The position numbers were made by a program, and so were the translations under genes. The notes below the pieces were generated by a model. That model was not told the DNA's origin, made no database searches, and saw nothing but the letters and a program-made list of their open reading frames with translations. Shown in pieces: positions 7,642-13,152 of a stretch of DNA of 13,152 bases. The stretch spans positions 1-13,152 of the forward strand of contig QGUY01000095.1 in NCBI GenBank assembly GCA_003242315.1, written 5' to 3'. The stretch comes from Bacteroidota bacterium (GTDB taxonomy: Bacteria; Bacteroidota; Bacteroidia; Cytophagales; Cyclobacteriaceae). Within the stretch, counting starts at the first letter, position 1. Each line of letters opens with the position of its first letter.

Positions 7642-9539
7642 CTACTCTTCAATCCTCGTAGCCAATTCCTCCCACTTCCGGTTTGCGTCATCCAACCGTT
7701 GCTTGATTCCTTCGTACTCTGATTTCAGTTTGCCTGCTTTTTCGAAGTTGGTGAACACTTCCGGCTGCGCCATTTCTTCCTGTACCTCTTTAAGACGCTG
7801 TTCCAGTTGCTCAATGTCGGTTTCGACATCGCGGAGTTGACGCATCAGTGAAGCTTTTTCATCGGGGGCTTTTTGCCGGCGAGCAGGCTTTGGCTTTTCT
7901 GATGCCTTCTTCTCCTCAGCCGGTGCCGGCTTTTGAACAGGCGAGCCACGTTCCGCAGCCAGTAGTCGTATTCTTCATACGTGCCGGGATATTCCTTGAT
8001 TTGCCGATCTTCAATGTACCAGATCTTGTTCGCAATCTGGCTTACAAAGTGCCGGTTGTGCGACACGACAATGAAGCTTCCTTTGTACTGCTGTAGCGCC
8101 TGGATCAGGATGTTCTCTGAAATAGAATCGAGGTGGTTCGTAGGCTCGTCAAGTAAAAGGAAGTTCGCTTCTGATATGAGTGTCTTCGCCAACGCTACGC
8201 GTGATTTCTCCCCTCCGGAAAGGACCTTGATTTTCTTGTATACGTCGTCATCAGAGAAGAGAAAGCACCCGAGCACGTTGCGAAGTTCCTGCTCCGTCTT
8301 GCCTGAGCCCGCCTGCTTCAGTTCGTCGAGTATCTCGTTATCGATTTGCAACGCCTCCAACTGGTGCTGGGCGTAAAATGCGGGAATGACGTTGTAGCCG
8401 ATGGTTCGTTCGCCCTCGATGGGCTCCGTTCCGTAAAGAATCCTAAGAAGGGTCGATTTACCTTTGCCGTTCGCGCCAATCAGGGCAATCTTGTCGCCGC
8501 GTTCGATGGTGGCGGAAGCTTTCTCTAGCAAAACGAGGTCGCCATATGCTTTGGTAACATCTTTTAGGGAGACGACCATGCGACCGGATTGTTGCTTGAA
8601 GTGAAAGCGAAAGTTCACAACCGCAACATCGTTTACGACTTCCTCTACCCGTTCCATGCGCTCCAGGGCTTTTATTCGCGACTGAACCTGGCGCGCTTTG
8701 GCTGCCTTCGCACGAAAGCGTTCAGTAAATCGCTCCGTCTGCCTGATCTTTTGCTGTTGGTTCTCGTAAGCGTTCTGCTGGATCCGTTGGCGTATTTCTT
8801 TTTCCTGGAGGTAATAGGAGTAGTTCCCTTCGTAGGTCACCAGTTGTTGATTTGTAACCTCTACGGTCTTCGTCACCACGTTGTCGAGGAAACGGCGGTC
8901 GTGCGAAACAATGAGCACGGCTCCATCATAGTTTCTCAGGTAGTTTTCCACCCATTCGATGGAAGGGAGGTCAAGGTGGTTGGTGGGCTCGTCGAGCATG
9001 AGCAATGACGGGCGCTCCAGGAGGAGTTTGGCAAGCATTACGCGCATGCGCCATCCTCCGGAAAACTCGCGTAGCGGACGATGGAGGTCGCTTGTTGAAA
9101 AGCCAATCCCTTCCAGTACCTCTTCAGCCTTAGCCTGCATGCTGTAGCCGTCGAGTTGTTCGAATTTTTCCTGGAGTTGGCTCAGTTTGTGGACCAGGTC
9201 TTCGGAGTACTCCGTTTCCAGTTGTCGGATGACTTTCTCAAGTTGACGTTGCGTCTCTACTGCGTCGCGGAAGGCCTCCATCGCGACGGTGAGAATCGCG
9301 TCGTCGGACTGATAGGACAACAGATCCTGGTTCAGGAAGCCTATTGTGCAGTCGTTGCTTTTGCTGATGCTGCCTGAAGTGACCTGTATGTCGCCGTTGA
9401 TCAGGCGGAGCAGCGTTGTTTTTCCCTTCCCATTTAGCCCGATCAGACCGATACGGTCTTTCGGGCGGATAAACATGCTCGCATTCTCGTACAGGGGTCG
9501 TCCGCCGATCAGGTAAGTAATGTCCGATACGGAAATCAT
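7642..9539 (-). CDS. ABC-F family ATPase (translation factor type), frameshifted near the C-terminus
   Basis: ABC-F proteins are soluble twin-ATPase proteins that act on the ribosome. Domain 1 has Walker A GLNGKGKT (34-41), signature FSGGW (159-163) and Walker B LLMLDEPTNHLD (179-190), with SHDRRF just after. A charged linker (about 245-310) carries the ribosome-reaching arm. Domain 2 has GANGKGKST (355-363), LSGGEKSR (440-447) and FLLLDEPTNHLD (460-471). After residue 533 the main frame runs into a basic nonsense tail ending at 7845. One extra C near 7940/7941 (CGCCT to CGCCCT on the coding strand) continues the protein as PVQKPAPAEEKKASEK and on into the coiled coil (LRDVETDIEQLEQRLKEVQEEM) that ends in TAG at 7642. 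The repaired protein is about 632 residues, normal for members with a C-terminal coiled coil. The start ATG at 9539 begins at a conserved strand. The subfamily (Uup-like or other) is not settled. Confidence 0.93.
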
Positions 9540-9541
9540 GG

Positions 9542-9566
9542 CCGCAAAAATAAGGATGTTTTGCGG
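9542..9566 (-). promoter_or_regulatory. Candidate -7 element inside an inverted repeat before the ABC-F gene
   Basis: On the minus strand TATTTTTG (9545-9552) matches the Bacteroidota -7 consensus TAnnTTTG exactly, and a C follows. It ends only 5 bases before the ATG, which would give a nearly leaderless transcript. No TTG is visible at the usual -33 distance. The element sits in an inverted repeat, CCGCAAAA (9542-9549) and TTTTGCGG (9559-9566), with a 9-base loop. Confidence 0.4.
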
Positions 9567-9622
9567 TTTCCTCAGGATGCCATGATTTCACGTAGCGGAC
9601 ACGCGATCGGAGCTCGTTGGGA

Positions 9623-10369
9623 TTACAATTTCCGCACCCAGATGTTCCTGTAGCTTACGAGGTTTCCGTGGTCTTGCAGCCGCAACGGTGCATCACCGTG
9701 TTCTTTGTACAACGGGAATCCGATGTATTCGGTGGCGCCGAGCAACGCAACATGGTTGAGCAGGAGAACGCCGTTGTGGATTACCGTTACGTACGCAGGA
9801 ACCACCACGCGGCCATCAGCACCGAACCGTGGAGCGGTGTATATGATGTCGTATGTTTGCCATTCTCCCGGCTTTTTGCAGGCATTTGCGAGTGGAATGT
9901 GCTGCTTGTATACAGAGCCTGCCTGGCCGTTTATGTAGGTCTTGTTCTGATAGTTGTCCAGAACCTGGACCTCGTAGCGTTCCTGCAGGAATACCCCGCT
10001 GTTGCCGCGGCCCTGGCTTACTACTGACGGGTCAGTGACGGCAGGAGCGCGCCACTCGATATGCAACTGTATGTCGCCAAACGACTCTTTGGTCCTGATG
10101 TCGCCTGTTCCCGGAGCCACGGTAATTGCGCCGTCTTTGACGGTCCACTTCGCCGGACCACCGTTGACTGATTCCCATCGGCTCAGATCGCGGCCGTCAA
10201 ACAGGACGATGGCGTCGGAGGGAGGGTCAGCTGGTGTCGCTCCCGGTGTGACAATCTTGGGTTGTGGTTCCCATACTTCTGTGGATTCCGGTGTACGCTT
10301 ATCGTTCTGAGCGAAGCAAGCGGAACATGTGAATGCAACGACTGCGGTAATGTTAAGTATGCGTCTCAT
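9623..10369 (-). CDS. Exported DUF1080 protein (3-keto-disaccharide hydrolase family)
   Basis: The 248-residue product has a signal peptide (MRRILNITAVVAFTCSACFA) and one DUF1080 domain, a concanavalin-like beta-sandwich. Family members include 3-keto-glycoside hydrolases. Marks are IVLFDGRDLSRWESVNGGPAKWTVKDG near the start, ESFGDIQLHIEWRAP, the conserved GRGNSGVFLQERYEVQVLDN, GSVYKQHIPLANACKKPGEWQ, and the closing LRLQDHGNLVSYRNIWVRKL. The ATG at 10369 is chosen because it opens the signal peptide; an in-frame ATG at 10402 would add MLTIFEPQCKP and overlap the upstream gene. It is the last of three adjacent genes for exported proteins, 16 bases after the previous stop. It probably acts on carbohydrate in the periplasm or outside; the exact substrate cannot be read from sequence. 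Confidence 0.88.
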   Translation of the reverse strand: MRRILNITAVVAFTCSACFAQNDKRTPESTEVWEPQPKIVTPGATPADPPSDAIVLFDGRDLSRWESVNGGPAKWTVKDGAITVAPGTGDIRTKESFGDIQLHIEWRAPAVTDPSVVSQGRGNSGVFLQERYEVQVLDNYQNKTYINGQAGSVYKQHIPLANACKKPGEWQTYDIIYTAPRFGADGRVVVPAYVTVIHNGVLLLNHVALLGATEYIGFPLYKEHGDAPLRLQDHGNLVSYRNIWVRKL

Positions 10370-10385
10370 AGGTTTACATTGTGGT

Positions 10386-10907
10386 TCAAAAATCGTCAGC
10401 AATCTTATCGATTTTGCTCTTGCGGTCTTCCACCATCATGCGAGGAATAAGAAGTGATCGATATTCCAAAAGCAGGTTATTCTTGGAGTGGGATTTATAT
10501 GTGAGCAGCACGGACTCACCTCGCCAAAAATACTGGTTGTTTTTCGCATCGTAGGTGGCTCTGCCGAACAAGCCTTCCAGGGCCTTCATCAATCGTGGAT
10601 CCTTCTCTGTGATCAGCGTAATGGTTTCAATGAGGTTTCGGTACGCACCGAGTTCTACGCTCTTTATCCTGACATCGCCGATTGAGGTGTATTCGGGGTG
10701 TTCGACGGCATAGGTCTGCGACGGATAGACATTCTCCTTAACCGTGAATTCTTTTTTCAACCTGGCGCCTTTTACCGAGTCCGCGCGGGTGCCGAGACGG
10801 ATGTCCTTGAACCCATTCCGGCTGTCAAGGTCCGCGGTCGACTGTGCTACGACGCTGTACACCGACAAGGTTAGAATCAGAGCAATGCAATACCGGAACA
10901 CCATCAT
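10386..10907 (-). CDS. Exported protein of unknown function
   Basis: The 173-residue protein has a signal peptide (MMVFRYCIALILTLSVYSVVAQ) and a small mature domain that begins with NGFKDIRLGTRADSVKG. This opening is common in short Bacteroidota exported proteins that compare a flow or state with a reference, but I cannot name the family. The middle has VELGAYRNLIETITLITE and LEGLFGRATYDAKNNQYFWRGE, suggesting an alpha/beta fold with a 'calculate slope' style repeat. The C-terminus is charged (RKSKIDKIADDF). The ATG at 10907 directly abuts the stop of the DUF2911 gene with no gap, so translation is probably coupled. A second ATG follows at 10904. Confidence 0.75.
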   Translation of the reverse strand: MMVFRYCIALILTLSVYSVVAQSTADLDSRNGFKDIRLGTRADSVKGARLKKEFTVKENVYPSQTYAVEHPEYTSIGDVRIKSVELGAYRNLIETITLITEKDPRLMKALEGLFGRATYDAKNNQYFWRGESVLLTYKSHSKNNLLLEYRSLLIPRMMVEDRKSKIDKIADDF

Positions 10908-11432
10908 CTATTGACTTTCTACAAATCGGATAGGCACTGTTACCCTGACGCGATCCCATTGAAACGTCATCTCAGCGCGATCGTTGTTCTGGTCCAGGGC
11001 AATGGTGAACGCTTCCACAACCTCCGGCGACTCCTGAACCGGGGCGTCAAAGCGAAATACATCGAGTTTTGGGTTATAATTGTACGATCCCCAGAGGTTC
11101 AACTCGCGGTTGATAATTATCGTCCACTTGATGCGGTCCGGGATCGTAAAAATGGAATACGTTCCGGCCCGAAGCAGCAGGCCGTTGACGAGGAGGTCGC
11201 CGGTAAGCGTAATCTCGGTCGCCTCATTTGCGCCGGTACGCCAAACTTCACCGTAGGGGACAAGGTTGCCGAAAATCTCACGCCCCCTCTTGAAGGGTTG
11301 TCCGTACGTGATCTTCACATACGTGTCTTTGTAGCGCATCCGCGCCATGGCCAGGGGACTCAGGCGCGATTCCTGGGCGTACACACTAACCACGCAAAGC
11401 CATATCACGGATGTTACGACCCACTTAGTCAT
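10908..11432 (-). CDS. Exported DUF2911 protein
   Basis: The 174-residue product has a signal peptide (MTKWVVTSVIWLCVVSVYAQ) followed by the DUF2911 domain, widespread in Bacteroidota and of unknown role. Visible hallmarks are SPLAMARMRYKDTYVKITYG, KRGREIFGNLVPYGEVWRTG, ANEATEITLTGDLLVNG, LRAGTYSIFTIPD, the strand KWTIIINRELNLWGSYNYN, and a last strand RVRVTVPIRF. The domain fills nearly the whole mature protein. It is the first of three minus-strand genes for exported proteins, and a promoter candidate lies directly upstream. No catalytic residues can be assigned. Confidence 0.87.
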   Translation of the reverse strand: MTKWVVTSVIWLCVVSVYAQESRLSPLAMARMRYKDTYVKITYGQPFKRGREIFGNLVPYGEVWRTGANEATEITLTGDLLVNGLLLRAGTYSIFTIPDRIKWTIIINRELNLWGSYNYNPKLDVFRFDAPVQESPEVVEAFTIALDQNNDRAEMTFQWDRVRVTVPIRFVESQ

Positions 11433-11437
11433 GGCGC

Positions 11438-11467
11438 CTAAGATACTTATTTCACAGTTACCGACAA
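11438..11467 (-). promoter_or_regulatory. Candidate promoter of the DUF2911-DUF1080 run
   Basis: On the minus strand a TTG (11467-11465) is followed after 19 bases by TATCTTAG (11445-11438), a 7-of-8 match counting the fixed TA and TTTG positions loosely (one mismatch, A for T). The -7 element ends 5 bases before the ATG, so the transcript would have almost no leader. Confidence 0.4.
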
Positions 11468-11531
11468 CAGTGATACATTCCGGCGGAAGACCGTACGGAA
11501 TTACTTATTTTGCCGCGACAACCTAAGTAAG

Positions 11532-12014
11532 ATGAGCAGGCCTGCATTTGACGACATCTACATGGAGCTGGCGGTTAACCTGGCGCGCCGTTCGCACTGC
11601 ATCAAACGACACGTCGGCGCTGTGCTCGCCAAAGACACACGGATTATTTCCATCGGTTATAACGGTCCGCCGGCAGGGACACACAACTGCGATGAGGAAT
11701 GGCCCGAGACCGGATGCCCGCGCGACTCAAAAGGGGGATGTTCACTTGCTATCCACGCGGAGCAGAATGCAATCCTTTATGCCGTCAAGAATAAGATGTC
11801 GGTGGAAGGAGCTACTTTGTACGTTACGCTATCGCCCTGCCTGGCGTGCGCCCGGATTATCTACACCATGGGTATCGCGCGATGCATTTACCTGAATTCG
11901 TATGCCGAGCACAAGGGGATTCCGTTGGATGAAGGAGTCGAGTTTCTTCGGAAGTTCGGGGTCGTCACCGAAAAGTATGCGGGCACCCTGGCCAATGTCA
12001 CTCACATGATCTGA
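11532..12014 (+). CDS. dCMP deaminase (ComEB-like), zinc enzyme
   Basis: This cytoplasmic enzyme converts dCMP to dUMP, feeding thymidylate synthesis. The 160-residue protein has the cytidine/deoxycytidylate deaminase fold: catalytic HAE (His75, Glu77) and the zinc pair SPCLAC (Cys103, Cys106). The substrate segment SIGYNGPPAGTHNCDE (about 40-55) and the Cys-rich insert GCPRDSKGGC (61-70) are typical of dCMP deaminases and distinguish it from tRNA or guanine deaminases; H22, C23 and C53 could bind a second structural metal as in some family members. The ATG at 11532 starts MSRPAFDDIYMELAVNLARRS, the usual N-terminus. It is divergent from the DUF2911 gene with 99 bases between. A TATTTTGC stretch about 17 bases upstream resembles a -7 element with one base missing. 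Confidence 0.95.
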   Translation: MSRPAFDDIYMELAVNLARRSHCIKRHVGAVLAKDTRIISIGYNGPPAGTHNCDEEWPETGCPRDSKGGCSLAIHAEQNAILYAVKNKMSVEGATLYVTLSPCLACARIIYTMGIARCIYLNSYAEHKGIPLDEGVEFLRKFGVVTEKYAGTLANVTHMI

Positions 12015-12060
12015 CTGGGCCCCGGCTGATTCCCGAAGCGATATCTATGGGGTTAACTCC

Positions 12061-12133
12061 GTAGAGCCGCACAACGGTACGTCTCCGGAAGATAGTCGAT
12101 GGTTTTAACAGAGACGCACGACCGTGCGTCTCT
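12061..12133. repeat. REP-like palindromes, one perfect and one degraded
   Basis: 12110-12133 is a perfect palindrome: AGAGACGCACG, 2-base centre, CGTGCGTCTCT. Upstream, 12064-12085 is a diverged copy in the same orientation (18 of 22 bases agree) that still pairs imperfectly with itself. The GTAGAGACGCAC-type sequence resembles dispersed extragenic palindromes seen in Bacteroidota and cyanobacteria. It lies between the dCMP deaminase gene and a convergent gene. Confidence 0.75.
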
Positions 12134-12146
12134 ACTAGTGATCTCA

Positions 12147-12165
12147 TTTGGGGATATCCCCCAAA
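12147..12165. terminator. Stem-loop between convergent genes
   Basis: TTTGGGG, loop ATATC, CCCCAAA forms a 7-bp stem. It is 21 bases beyond the stop of the 104-residue minus-strand gene and about 130 beyond the dCMP deaminase stop. Neither strand has a proper U-tract after it, so a termination role is only possible. Confidence 0.35.
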
Positions 12166-12186
12166 CATCCAGTAACAGTATGTAGC

Positions 12187-12501
12187 TCAGTTCTTGATGC
12201 TTTTCTCCAGGTCGGTGAGAAGTTTTGCGGTAACGCCTTTGGTCTTTTTTTCGCGCTCAGCAGTGAATACTTTGATTGCCCGGCCAACCATCTCGTAGAG
12301 ACCGGACGGGTTCTTGTCATAGCTGTAGCTTCCCAGGCACCAGTCCAGGTCAGCTTGCAGTTGTGCGTCAAGGCTCAATTCCCGCAGCTTGGCCAAAGCA
12401 GTCCGTGCTGCTGTTTCAATGTCGGGAGCCTTCTTTGCAGTGGCCCTCGTTGAAGCCTTTGCTGGCGTTTTCACGCTTGTCTTCGCGTTAGTCTTTGCCA
12501 T
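12187..12501 (-). CDS. Small protein with histone H1-like N-terminal tail
   Basis: The 104-residue protein begins with a tail of about 25 residues made largely of Lys, Ala and Thr (MAKTNAKTSVKTPAKASTRA, then TAKKAP). A compact, probably helical domain follows: ETAARTALAKLREL, DAQLQADLDWCLGSYSYDKNP, GLYEMVGRAIKVFTAEREKK, and TAKLLTDLEKSIKN. I do not recognise the domain. The ATG at 12501 is preferred over an in-frame one at 12588 because the tail starts MAKT, like the 27-residue peptide gene nearby, and because a good promoter candidate lies between the two ATGs. A DNA- or nucleoid-binding role for the tail is inference from composition. Only a stem-loop without U-tract follows the stop. Confidence 0.78.
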   Translation of the reverse strand: MAKTNAKTSVKTPAKASTRATAKKAPDIETAARTALAKLRELSLDAQLQADLDWCLGSYSYDKNPSGLYEMVGRAIKVFTAEREKKTKGVTAKLLTDLEKSIKN

Positions 12502-12531
12502 GGTATAACTTGATTGGTGATTTATTGCAGA

Positions 12532-12564
12532 CAAAATTATAACCCCCTCGAGCGAGTTCCCAAA
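12532..12564 (-). promoter_or_regulatory. Candidate promoter of the 104-residue basic-tail protein gene
   Basis: On the minus strand TTTG (12564-12561) is followed after 21 bases by TAATTTTG (12539-12532), an exact fit to TAnnTTTG. A start site a few bases downstream would give a leader of about 25 bases before the ATG at 12501. Confidence 0.55.
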
Positions 12565-12661
12565 GTAAGACAAGATATATTTCTGCAACCGAATGAATTG
12601 TACTCCAGCGCGAGATGGATCCCTTGAAAATGCAGTGTTGACGCGGGTTTATGAGAAGGGT

Positions 12662-12700
12662 GGGAAAAACAAAAGGGAAGTAATCTGATTACTTCCCTTT
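12662..12700 (-). terminator. Strong intrinsic terminator after the 27-residue peptide gene
   Basis: The arms AAAGGGAAGTAATC (12672-12685) and GATTACTTCCCTTT (12687-12700) are exact reverse complements around one base, giving a long stem with an effective loop of a few bases. Read on the minus strand, the stem is followed by TTTTGTTTTT-like sequence (+ strand 12665-12674 is A-rich), as in intrinsic terminators. It begins 24 bases after the peptide gene's stop codon. Confidence 0.82.
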
Positions 12701-12724
12701 GCAAAGCTCTTAGGTTCGCCCTAA

Positions 12725-12808
12725 TTACTTCTTCTTCTTTGCAGCTTTCTTAGCCGCCTTCTTGGCGGTCTTTTTCTTAGCTGCTTTCTTAGCGGATGTT
12801 TTTGCCAT
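12725..12808 (-). CDS. 27-residue Lys/Ala-rich histone H1-like peptide
   Basis: ATG at 12808 opens a 27-residue frame ending in TAA at 12725. The peptide is MAKTSAKKAAKKKTAKKAAK followed by KAAKKKK: only Met, Ala, Lys, Thr and Ser, more than half of it Lys, built from AAKK-type units like the C-terminal tail of histone H1. Codons vary among the Lys residues (AAA and AAG mixed), as in a translated gene rather than a simple DNA repeat. It has its own promoter candidate upstream and a strong intrinsic terminator downstream, so it is a complete transcription unit. Its first four residues match those of the 104-residue tail protein. A DNA-compacting role is inference from composition and from histone-like proteins of other bacteria. 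It is shorter than the usual gene-calling limit. Confidence 0.72.
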   Translation of the reverse strand: MAKTSAKKAAKKKTAKKAAKKAAKKKK

Positions 12809-12845
12809 AGCGTTTAAATGTGTTAAAAAAAAGTTAAACGACGTG

Positions 12846-12876
12846 AAAAGTTAAAATAAAAATCTTATCTGCAAAA
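12846..12876 (-). promoter_or_regulatory. Candidate promoter of the 27-residue peptide gene
   Basis: On the minus strand TTTTG (12876-12872) is followed after 18 bases by TAACTTTT (12853-12846), 7 of 8 to TAnnTTTG counting only the last base as mismatch. A start site just downstream gives a leader of about 30 bases, A/T-rich, before the ATG at 12808. Confidence 0.45.
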
Positions 12877-12945
12877 CTTTTTAGGCAAAAATTTTGATAG
12901 CGTGTACTTGCCGTGATGACAAAAGTGGCGTCGACTTGTACAAAC

Positions 12946-13152
12946 TCAAGGATGAATCACATTCACTTCGGGTTGAAGGGTAACTCCGAATTTATCTTTC
13001 ACTGACTCCCGAATCTTCATCGCGAGGTTCCAAATCTCCGATCCATCACCTCCTCCATAGTTTACTAACACCAACGCCTGATGCTTGTGAACACCAATGT
13101 TTCCAAGGGTTACGCCCTTCCATCCACATTGTTCGATGAGCCAGCCCGCGGG
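12946..13152 (-). CDS. murB: UDP-N-acetylenolpyruvoylglucosamine reductase, C-terminal end only
   Basis: MurB is the cytoplasmic flavoenzyme that reduces UDP-GlcNAc-enolpyruvate to UDP-MurNAc in peptidoglycan synthesis. Only the last 68 residues are in the window; the rest lies beyond the right edge. Reading back from 13152 gives PAGWLIEQCGWKGVTLGNIG, then VHKHQALVLVNYGGG, WNLAMKIRESVKDKFGV and TLQPEVNVIHP, ending in TGA at 12946. AGWLIxQC, QALVLVN and the PEV segment are diagnostic; the Glu of PEV aligns with the catalytic acid of E. coli MurB (Glu325). The match is to the longer, type I-like C-terminus. No frame damage is visible here. The gap to the peptide gene upstream on this map (12809-12945) holds the peptide's promoter candidate. 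Confidence 0.92.
   Translation of the reverse strand, partial: PAGWLIEQCGWKGVTLGNIGVHKHQALVLVNYGGGDGSEIWNLAMKIRESVKDKFGVTLQPEVNVIHP

Noticed and set aside
7559..7840. 93-residue plus-strand frame beginning in the repeat region
   Set aside because: It starts inside an inverted-repeat arm and runs antisense through the ABC-F coiled coil.
7642..7845. Separate 67-residue coiled-coil gene
   Set aside because: It is the C-terminal coiled coil of the ABC-F protein, put into another frame by the one-base deletion near 7940.
10911..11441. 176-residue frame opposite the DUF2911 gene
   Set aside because: It is antisense to a clear family member with a signal peptide and has no recognisable domain.
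12725..12808. Simple low-complexity DNA repeat instead of a gene
   Set aside because: Codon choices vary, the frame has a clean ATG and stop, and promoter and terminator signals flank it.
1..13152. CRISPR array to go with cas6
   Set aside because: I looked for regularly spaced direct repeats on both sides of cas6 and through the gaps and found none; the repeats present are inverted.
1..13152. tRNA, rRNA or insertion sequence
   Set aside because: No cloverleaf, rRNA core or transposase-like frame was seen in any gap.

Overview
The window most likely comes from a member of the Bacteroidota, probably of the order Cytophagales. The signs are a type IX secretion plug (DUF5103) protein, an ECF sigma factor coupled to a barrel protein, DUF2911 and DUF1080 exported proteins, a lysine/alanine-rich histone-like peptide, weak ribosome binding sites, and -7 elements close to TAnnTTTG with TTG-type -33 elements. 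Placement below phylum is inference. Base composition looks even, near 50% GC, and nothing resembles a prophage or an insertion sequence.

Layout. (1) 1-959: the 3' part of ychF, entering from the left edge and broken by a one-base deletion near 264. (2) 1082-1882: a solitary cas6 with a TTG start and no CRISPR array or other cas gene in view. It converges on and overlaps by 4 bp (3) 1879-3183 (-), a DUF5103 type IX secretion plug protein. (4) 3299-7320 (+): a four-gene envelope cluster. It holds an ECF sigma factor, an overlapping gene for a protein with a cytoplasmic stub, one membrane helix, a Ser-rich linker and a C-terminal beta-barrel, then an LVIVD-repeat lipoprotein and a small exported protein. 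(5) 7321-7641: a gene-free stretch built of inverted repeats, including a 19-bp perfect repeat of the 'GCTTCGACTTCGCTCAGCA' type. (6) 7642-9539 (-): an ABC-F ATPase, also broken by a one-base deletion near 7940. (7) 9623-11432 (-): a compact run of three exported proteins (DUF2911, unknown, DUF1080). (8) 11532-12014 (+): dCMP deaminase. (9) 12061-12165: palindromic repeats. (10) 12187-12501 (-): a 104-residue protein with a histone H1-like tail. (11) 12725-12808 (-): a 27-residue Lys/Ala peptide with its own promoter candidate and a strong terminator. (12) 12946-13152 (-): the C-terminal end of murB, leaving through the right edge.

Most genes are housekeeping (ychF, ABC-F, dCMP deaminase, murB) or envelope functions. 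The least ordinary parts are the sigma factor/barrel fusion pair, the orphan cas6, and the pair of basic nucleoid-like proteins. Both reading-frame breaks lie in conserved genes and are each repaired by one G/C added at a short G or C run, so consensus errors in the assembly are the likeliest cause.
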